Shown: positions 55,877-64,000 of the stretch, in pieces
How positions within the stretch are numbered: position 1 is the stretch's first letter
How the letters are laid out: every line of letters starts with the position of its first letter
DNA from: Strongyloides papillosus
Lineage: Eukaryota; Nematoda; Chromadorea; Rhabditida; Strongyloididae
Direction of reading: 5' to 3'
DNA: 64,000 nt
Assembly: GCA_005656395.1 (NCBI GenBank)
Contig: SRSI01000020.1
Span: 248,001 to 312,000 of the forward strand
The notes under the pieces: model-generated
Seen by the model: only the letters and a program-made list of their open reading frames with translations
The model's database searches: none
What the model was told of the DNA's origin: nothing
Translations under genes and position numbers: made by a program

Positions 55877-56160
55877 TTAATATGACAAAAAGCTTTTCTT
55901 ATTATAAATTAATAAACTAATTTTTTTCTTTACATTGTCTGCTTGCTAAAATAAATCTCTTTTGTTTTTCAATGCTTTTTATTAACTTGAAATAATTTAT
56001 TATTCTTTTTTTAAAAATTAGATGTGTAAAAAAATAAGAATATTAAATTTTAAAGAGTGGATAGTGTGTACACAAGATGTTTCAAAATTTACGTATCTTA
56101 TTTTTTAAAACATAAAAATTCGAGGTAGCTAGGAAAAAATCGTTTTTTAGTGCATGATAA

Positions 56161-59100
56161 TTATTGAGGTTCTTCTAACCATTTCTCAGGTTCACTTTCT
56201 CTTCCAAGTAGCCAGTAAGTAACCATTTTACCTTTTCCTTTTATTAAAACACTCCCTCTTTTAGTGATTTTAAATCCACCAGTTGAAGATAATAGCTCTT
56301 CAGTATGTTGAGATATATGAATACATCCTGGCATACCATTACTTTCCATTCTGGAGGCAGTATTAACAGTATCGCCAAAAAGGCAATATCTTGGCATTTG
56401 AAGGCCGACAACTCCAGCAACAACAGATCCTGTATGAAGACCAATACGAATATTCAATCTATAATCAGGAAGAAATGACAATTTAAAGGAAGGGAGTGAT
56501 TCCATAAATCCCAATGCCATATTAGCTATCAATTCACCATGTTTATCTCCATTTCTGATTGGTATACCAGAGACAACTAAATAAGCATCACCAATCGTTT
56601 CAACTTTATATGCATCGTATTTTTCAATCAACTCATCAAAGCGACTATAAAGTTGATTCAAAAAACTAACAACTTGTAATGGTGTGCATTGGGCACAAAG
56701 ATCGGTAAAGCTAACAACATCTGAAAAGAAAACTGTTGCTGACTCGAAATATTCGGGTTGTACTTCTTCTCCAGATTTCAATTTTTCAACAACACTTTTT
56801 GGCATCATTCTATATAATAATATATCACATTTCTTTTTTTCCTCATATAATTCTCTTGTTCTATTTCTTACATCTTCCTCCAGTTCAGCGGCATAATTTT
56901 CAGTTTTTTGAAACATATAATCCATAAGGTTGATATTTTTTACTTTTACAGCTTTCTTAATGATTGTTTTTACTACCCCGATCTTTTTCCTACTCATTGG
57001 ATCTTCGCTCCAACATTCTTTGACTAATTTTATGATATCTTTAACCCATTTTTCTTCATATTTGTCATGGATAGCAGGTCGAAAATTACCTAATCTTGAT
57101 TTTTTTATTTTCATTATTATTTCATGAGTTAACATCTCTTCATGTTTATCAAACCAAGCTGGAGCTTTGTTTAAGAGTTCACTTGAAATGATGGCAAATG
57201 AGTATATGTCACCTTCTTTAGTTCCAGAATAACTTGATGTCCTTAATAATTCTGGGGCCGTATACAATTGTTCTAAAATATTTAAATTATTTTTAAAAAA
57301 AATTCTTACCATTTTCTGTTCTTTGAAAATTTTCAGCAAGAAGATTTATACCAAAATTAGTAATTTTTACTTGATAATGATTATCTAATAAACATGTAGA
57401 TGATGTTAACCTTCCATGATAACCTATTTTAGAGTTATGGATAAAGGATATACCGGAGGCTATACCATCCATTATTGAAACAATATAAAATGGTTCCAAA
57501 TCCATATCATCATTAAGAACCCAATCTTTTAAACTTCCTCTACTACAATATTTCCAAATTGGTGTTACATAATGTTTATATTCTGTTAAACCAATAAATT
57601 TATTTAGATTCTCGTGATCTATTTCTCTTAACATTCTCAGATGTGAACGAATTTTATTATCAATAGACAGATGTTTGTGGAATTTTTTTCCAACAACTAT
57701 TTCCTCCTTATAGAAATAGCCAATGGTATTTACTTCATCATCTTCAATTATATTTTCATCATGTAACTTTTTCACATTATTTCCATTGACCTCTCTATTT
57801 AAATTAAAATTCTCTAAAGATCTTTCAATAATTTTGTTACTAGTTATTGTCCTTCCAGAAGGAATTTTTGCCAAATTTACCACTTTTAGATCAGCATATT
57901 TTATCAACCATAATTCATCGAGAAGTATTTGTTGCTTCTTTTTAGATTTTCTTATATAAATAATGACTAATATTGCACTAATTATTAAAATAATAATTAT
58001 TACAAGTATAATTATTATATATGTACCATATCGTTGAGTAAGCCGATTATTACAATCATTATTTGTAAATCCACATTCTGGTTTATCAGTAGGTCGTTTT
58101 TTATTTAATCTATTAAACCATATCTCTTCCTCGGTTTCAAATAATGCATTTACTATATATTTTCTTTCACTATTTTGGTAAATTTTTAATAAAGTTATTG
58201 AACTAAAGCTATTATTAAAAGCAATTAAATCGAACATTCCCAATCTTGCTCCATCCCTACCAAATTTTAATGTACCACTGTATCCATCAAATTCGTGTAA
58301 TGAATTATTTTTTATCAATACTCCATCATTGTACCTTAAAGGCTCTGTTGATAATGTTTTATTTAGTGCTAAACCATATGTAATCATTGTATCAGCTAAA
58401 TAGGGTGCAAAAGGTGAGGATTGGAAATTAGAATCATTTAAATTACTCAAACAAAGTGAATCATTACAATTGACTGGCCATTCAGTCATATATCTTTTAA
58501 TTTGATTTGAAAAAATACTTAAATCTGTTTTTTGATTTTCTTTAAAAATCATAAAAACATAACCAAAGGCTGTTATAGCATCTTCATCTCTACCATCATT
58601 TGGTATTTCTTCTCCTTCCAATAACGCTGTAACTCCATTACTATTGCCATCAAATCCAAAATTATTTATCTCTAGAAATATATATAAATATTCATCATTA
58701 GTCATATTTTCATCAAAAGCAGCTAACATGAATTGTCTTTTATATTTAAAAGTAGGCATACAAGAAACAACAATTCTAGCATACTGTTTTAATTCTTTTA
58801 AAACTGCTTTCATACTTGAAGCAGAAGTGTTTACTTCTGCAACATATTGAATTATTATGTTTGTGTCTTTTAATGCATTAGCAACAAAATCACTTTGAAA
58901 TTTAGAACATTTGTTAGAAGAAGGAAGATTCATATAAACAAGCGCTATATATTTCCATTTAAAATAATTTATAACTTCTGTAGTTCCAAAAGTGTATTCA
59001 CTAAAAGATAGTGAAATGCTAACGGTAGTTTGAATATCATTGCTTGTGGAAATCAAAGAATGAACAGCAGAACCCCATAAATAAACAGGACGATTATAAG

Positions 59101-59557
59101 CGCTATAGACAAATGAAATAAAATTAGATAGGCCATCACAAGGTGGAGCGATAATGACATCAACTTCATTAACAATTAATAATTCAATAGCATGTTTTGT
59201 TCCTAGTGGTCCAGTACAATTAACTTGATAAAAAAAGAAGTCAAAATTTAATTTATCTTGGTCTATAAAATCGCTGTCAAGTAAATCTTTGTATCCAACT
59301 GTAATAGCTGAAGCTGTGCTATGATATCCAAAGGTGCTAAATGTTTTATTATTATCTTCAGGAATTAGAATAGCAATCTTGACTGTTAAATTTTTAAATG
59401 GAAATCTTGCTGCATCATTAAAAGAAGGTATACCAAATGAGGTTATAATATTTGAAGGATTTAACACATTTTTTTTAACCTCAGCGCAAGCAAAAAATGA
59501 AGTTGACATAAAGAAATAAAATAGTATAATTTTTAAATAAAATAATATATCCATCAT
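56161..59557 (-). CDS. Receptor guanylate cyclase, copy 1
   Basis: Exons 59557-57310 and 57272-56161 on the minus strand (37-bp intron, phase 1) give 1119 aa. Order: signal peptide (1-24); ligand-binding ectodomain of ANF-receptor type to ~510 (VIIAPPCDGLSNFISFVYSAYNRPVYLWGS); one membrane helix at ~514-535; kinase-homology domain, where HRD reads YHGRL and DFG reads NFG, so it is a pseudokinase; a coiled linker (TRELYEEKKKCDILLYRMMP); and the cyclase domain from ~915. Catalytic residues are present: metal Asp in FFSDVVSF and GDAYLVV, purine-specifying Glu in YKVETIGD, and Asn/Arg in [10 protein letters not shown]. It makes cGMP, probably in sensory neurons as for nematode GCYs. Its last ~50 residues (from HISQHTEELL) differ completely from copies 2 and 3. 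A second Met at residue 2 matches the start of copy 2. Confidence 0.93.
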
Positions 59558-59713
59558 AAATATAGAATATTTTATTACAACTCTATGAAAAGTTAAAATT
59601 CATCTTTATTTATTTATTCTTTTTTTTCTTCATGAATCATAAATTAATATGAATTACTTTATAAATTACCTTTAACGGAAATGCTATTCTAATAAATATG
59701 ATAATTCTTATTT

Positions 59714-59748
59714 CTATAATGTGTTAAAGAAAAAAAAAAGATGCTTAC
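59714..59748 (-). other. Candidate 5' UTR intron of rGC copy 1
   Basis: On the minus strand GTAAGC at 59748 and ATTATAG ending at 59714 enclose 35 bp with a long T run. This lies about 155 bp upstream of the copy 1 start codon and would be an untranslated intron or a spliced-leader acceptor region. Confidence 0.35.
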
Positions 59749-59808
59749 TTCACTCGCTAGATAAATTGTTATCGTTATAAGTAATATATGGAAATTAAAA
59801 AATTTTTA

Positions 59809-62800
59809 TTATTTATCATTAGTATTAGTAGAACTTTTCTCTTTCATCACTATTCGGAACTCATCATTAGAATTACCGATTAGCCAATATGTTTTCAAGA
59901 GACCTTTTCCTTTTATCATAACTTCACCTCTGCATTCCATTTCAAAACCACCCAATTCTGATAAAAGTCCATACATGTCGGATGACATATGAATACATCC
60001 CGGCATACCATTACTTTCCATTCTGGAGGCAGTATTAACAGTATCGCCAAAAAGGCAATATCTTGGCATTTGAAGGCCGACAACTCCAGCAACAACAGAT
60101 CCTGTATGAAGACCAATGCGAAGATTCAATCTATAATCAGGAAGAAATGACAATTTAAAGGAAGGGAGTGATTCCATAAATCCCAATGCCATATTAGCTA
60201 TCATTTCACCATGTTTATTTCCATTTCTGATTGGTATACCAGAGACAACTAAATAAGCATCACCTATCGTTTCAACTTTATATGCATCGTATTTTTCAAT
60301 CAACTCATCAAAGCGACTATAAAGTTGATTCAAAAAACTAACAACTTGTAATGGTGTGCATTGGGCACAAAGATTTGTGAAACCAACGACATCTGAAAAG
60401 AAAACTGTTGCTGACTCGAAATATTCGGGTTGTACATCTTCTCCAGATTTCAATTTTTCAACAACACTTTTTGGCATCATTCTATATAATAATATATCAC
60501 ATTTCTTTTTTTCCTCATATAATTCTCTTGTTCTATTTCTTACATCTTCCTCCAATTCAGCGGCATAATTTTCAGTTTTTTGAAACATATAATCCATAAG
60601 GTTGATATTTTTTACTTTTACAGCTTTCTTAATGATTGTTTTTACTACCCCGATCTTTTTCCTACTCATTGGATCTTCGCTCCAACATTCTTTGACTAAT
60701 TTTGTGATATCTTTAACCCATTTTTCTTCATATTTGTCATGGATAATAGGTCGGAAATTACCTAATCTTGATTTTTTTATTTTCATTATTATTTCATGAG
60801 TTAACATCTCTTCATATTTATCAAACCATGCTGGAGCTTTGTTTAAGAGTTCACTTGAAATAATGGCAAATGAGTATATGTCACCTTCTTTAGTTCCAGA
60901 ATAACTTGATGTCCTCAATAATTCTGGGGCCGTATACAATTGTTCTAAAATACTTAAATTATATTTAAAAAAGAATTCTTACCATTTTCTGTTCTTTGAA
61001 AATTTTCAGCAAGAAGATTTATACCAAAATTAGTAATTTTTACTTGATACTGATTATCTAATAAACATGTAGATGATGTTAACCTTCCATGATAACCTAT
61101 TTTAGAGTTATGGATAAAGGATATACCGGAGGCTATACCATCCATTATTGAAACAATATAAAATGGTTCCAAATCAATATTAGCATTAAGAGCCCAATCT
61201 TTTAAACTTCCTCTACTACAATATTTCCAAATTGGTATTACATATTGTTTATATTCTGTTAAACCAATAAATTTATTAAGATTCTCGTGATCTATTTCTC
61301 TTAACATTCTCAGATGTGAACGAATTTTATTATCAATAGACAGATGTTTGTGGAATTTTTTTCCAACAACTATTTCCTCCTTATAGAAATAGCCAATGGT
61401 GTTTACTTCATCATCTTCAATTATATTTTCATCATGTAACTTTTTCACATTATTTCCATTGACCTCTCTATTTAAATTAAAATTTTCTAAAGACCTTTCT
61501 ATAATTTTGTTACTAGTTATTGTTCTTCCAGAAGGAATTTTTGCCAAATTCACTACTTTTAGATCAGCATATTTTATCAACCACAATTCATCGAGAAGTA
61601 TTTGTTGCTTCTTTTTAGATTTTTTTATATAAATAATTAGTACTATTGCACCAATTATTAAAATAATAATTATTACAAGTATAATTATTATATACGTACC
61701 ATATTGTTGAGTAAACGGATTTTTACAATCATTATTTGTAAATCCACATTCTGGTTCATCAGTAGGTCGTTTTTTATTTAATCTATTAAACCATATCTCT
61801 TCCTCTGTTTCAAATAATGGTTCTACTGTAAATTGCTCTTCATTTCCTTCGTAAAGTTCAAATAAAAATACTAAATTAGAACTAGAATTAAAAGCAACTA
61901 AATCAAATATTCCCATTCTTATTCCATCTTCGCCAAAAGTTAATGAGCCACTGTATCCATCAAATTCGTGTAATGAATTATTTCTTATCAATACTCCATC
62001 ATTGTATCTTAAAGGTTCTGTTGATAATGTTTTATTTAGTGCTAAACCATATAAGATCATTGTATCAGCTAAATAGGGGGCAAAAGATGAGGATTGAAAA
62101 TTAGAATCATTTAAATTACTCAAACAAAGTGAATCATTACAATTGACTGGCCATTCAGTCATATATCTTTTAATTTGATTTGTAAAAATATTTAAATCTG
62201 TTTTTTGATTTTTGTTTTCTTTAATAATCATAAAAACATTATTAAAGGCTATTGTAGCATCCTCATCTCTACCATCATTTGGCATTTCTTCTCCTTCCGA
62301 TATTGCCATTACTCCACTAACATTATTATTAAGTACAAAATTATTTACCACTGAAAATATATATAAATATTCATCATTGATCATATTTTCATCAAAAGCA
62401 GCTAACATGAATTGTCTTTTATATTTTAAAGTGGGTATACAAGCAACAACAATTCTAGCATACTGTTTTAATTCTTTTAAAACTGCTGTCATACTTGAAG
62501 CAGAAGTGTTTACTTCTGCAACATATTGAATTATTATGTTTGTGTCTTTTAATGCATTAGCAATAAAATCACTTTGAAATTGAGGACATTTATTAAAAAA
62601 AGGATGATTCATATAAACAACCGCTATATATTTCCATTTGAAATAGTTTAGGACATCTGTTGTTGCATAAGTGTAATCATTATAGGATATTGAAGTACTA
62701 ACGGTAGTTTGAATATCATTGCTTGTGGAAATCAAGGAATTAACAGTAGAACCCCATAAATAAACAGGACGATTATAAGCGCTATAGACAAATGAAATAA

Positions 62801-63233
62801 AATTAGATAGGCCATCACAAGGTGGAGCGATAATGACATCAACTTCATTAACAATTAATAATTCAATAGCATATTTTGTTCCAAGTAATCCAGTACAATT
62901 AATTTGATAAAAAAGGAAATCAAAATTTAATTTATCCTGGTCAATAAAACCTCCGTCAAGTAAATCTTTGTATCCAACGGTGATTGCCGAAGCTGTCCTA
63001 TGATATCCAACGCTACTAGATGTTTCATTATTGTCTTCAGGAATTAAAATACCAATCTTGACTGTTAAATTTTTAAATGGAAATCTTGCTGCATCATTAA
63101 AAGAAGGTATACCAAATGAGGTTATAATATTTGAAGGATTTAACACATTTTTTTTAACCTCAGCGCAAGCAAAAAATGAAGTTGACATAAAGAAATAAAA
63201 TAGTATAATTTTTAAATAAAATAATATATCCAT
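59809..63233 (-). CDS. Receptor guanylate cyclase, copy 2
   Basis: Exons 63233-60983 and 60944-59809 (38-bp intron, phase 1) give 1128 aa, with the same domain plan as copy 1. The cytosolic part is nearly identical to copy 1 until GMPGCIH, after which the tail reads [24 protein letters not shown] and ends in a Ser/Thr/Asn/Lys tail. The ectodomain differs from copy 1 in patches, especially around 59190-58580 of copy 1 and 62880-62280 here, suggesting a different ligand. All cyclase residues are intact. Only about 250 bp separate its stop from the start of copy 1, so the two could be co-transcribed from the copy 2 side, or each may have a compact promoter. Confidence 0.93.
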
Positions 63234-63390
63234 TGTAAATATTTAAAATAATTAATTGCAATTCTATGAAATGCCATAAATTATCTTTATTTATCTCTCT
63301 TTTTTTCCATCAACCATAAATTAAAATGAATTACTTTATAAATTGCATTTAACGGAAATACTAATCTGATAAATATTATAATTCTTATTT

Positions 63391-63425
63391 CTATAATGTG
63401 TTAAAGAAAAAAAAAAGATGCTTAC
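63391..63425 (-). other. Candidate 5' UTR intron of rGC copy 2
   Basis: This is the same 35-bp GTAAGC...ATTATAG block as at 59714-59748, in the same place relative to copy 2. Its conservation between copies, while bases just downstream vary, supports function. Confidence 0.35.
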
Positions 63426-63485
63426 TTCACTCGCTAGATAAATTGTTATCGTTATAAGTAATATATGGAAATTAAAAAATTTTTA

Positions 63486-64000
63486 TTATTTATCATTAGT
63501 ATTAGTAGAACTTTTCTCTTTCATCACTATTCGGAACTCATCATTAGAATTACCGATTAGCCAATATGTTTTCAAGAGACCTTTTCCTTTTATCATAACT
63601 TCACCTCTGCATTCCATTTCAAAACCACCCAATTCTGATAAAAGTCCATACATGTCGGATGACATATGAATACATCCCGGCATACCATTACTTTCCATTC
63701 TGGAGGCAGTATTAACAGTATCGCCAAAAAGGCAATATCTTGGCATTTGAAGGCCGACAACTCCAGCAACAACAGATCCTGTATGAAGACCAATGCGAAG
63801 ATTCAATCTATAATCAGGAAGAAATGACAATTTAAAGGAAGGGAGTGATTCCATAAATCCCAATGCCATATTAGCTATCATTTCACCATGTTTATTTCCA
63901 TTTCTGATTGGTATACCAGAGACAACTAAATAAGCATCACCTATCGTTTCAACTTTATATGCATCGTATTTTTCAATCAACTCATCAAAGCGACTATAAA
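63486..64000 (-). CDS. Receptor guanylate cyclase, copy 3 (partial)
   Basis: Only the 3' end of the gene is in the window: the cyclase domain from about the [20 protein letters not shown] region to the stop at 63486. By eye it is identical to copy 2 over the shared 515 bases (59809-60323), including the tail [12 protein letters not shown]. The rest lies beyond base 64000. It is not evidence of truncation in the genome. Confidence 0.9.
   Translation of the reverse strand, partial: YSRFDELIEKYDAYKVETIGDAYLVVSGIPIRNGNKHGEMIANMALGFMESLPSFKLSFLPDYRLNLRIGLHTGSVVAGVVGLQMPRYCLFGDTVNTASRMESNGMPGCIHMSSDMYGLLSELGGFEMECRGEVMIKGKGLLKTYWLIGNSNDEFRIVMKEKSSTNTNDK

Larger units (their letters stand above)
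56316..64000 (-). repeat. Tandem duplication, ~3.68-kb rGC unit
   Basis: The repeat period is about 3677 bp (59809 to 63486). The unit includes the whole gene and its short spacer. Copy 1 joins the repeat only from about 56316 upward in coordinates; below that its 3' end is unique. Copies 2 and 3 share their 3' ends and downstream spacer. Confidence 0.92.

Noticed and set aside
1..64000. CRISPR arrays, bacterial operons, phage or integron features
   Set aside because: Introns, tRNA with internal Pol III boxes and animal gene families show a eukaryotic nuclear sequence; no regularly spaced short direct repeats with unique spacers exist.

Overview
The window looks like nuclear DNA of a parasitic-lineage nematode, most probably Strongyloididae (Strongyloides or a close relative). 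The basis is the very high A+T content, tiny GT-AG introns (mostly 35-50 bp), tRNA and protein-coding genes mixed on both strands, and nematode-typical families: DUF19 secreted proteins, TIL protease inhibitors, serpentine receptors, DEG/ENaC channels, receptor guanylate cyclases and legumain. The genus is inference; the eukaryotic nematode assignment is well supported by gene content.

Layout. 1-7.4 kb: a repeat-rich Pro/Ala/Glu protein (minus), a FAM122/PABIR-type PP2A regulator, a soluble fumarate reductase and a DUF19 secreted protein. 7.4-13.4 kb: about 6 kb of very AT-rich DNA without a supportable gene. 13.4-18.4 kb: PAF-acetylhydrolase, TIMM21 divergent from ATG5, and a CK1/TTBK-like kinase. 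PAF-AH and ATG5 each carry an apparent single-A frameshift near the C terminus. 20.2-25.8 kb: bestrophin, a DEG/ENaC subunit with an altered pore motif, and DNA ligase I with a tRNA-Gln(UUG) nested in its intron. 26-30.5 kb: a small secreted protein, glutamine-dependent NAD synthetase, and a truncated Merlin-type transposase relic. 33-38.5 kb: profilin, an LHFPL tetraspan, a small membrane protein and a 7TM chemoreceptor-like protein. 39.6-51.8 kb: an 11-domain TIL inhibitor, an ANKRD40-like tail-anchored protein, a Thr/Pro-rich secreted protein, legumain and a 4-TM protein. 54-64 kb: CCT7, then a minus-strand tandem array of at least three receptor guanylate cyclases, the third cut by the window end.

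The genes do not form one pathway. Housekeeping genes (TIMM21, ATG5, LIG1, NADSYN1, CCT7, profilin) alternate with host- or environment-facing families (TIL inhibitor, legumain, DUF19, chemoreceptor, rGC, DEG/ENaC). I found no convincing wholly new system. The most informative signals are the two homopolymer frameshifts, the tRNA inside LIG1, the possible dual-localised LIG1, the mosaic rGC duplication with a sharp 3' breakpoint, and the diversified reactive loops of the TIL array. Exon boundaries were derived by hand from GT-AG sites and reading-frame continuity; all checked exon sets sum to a multiple of three, except ATG5, which needs a frame change.
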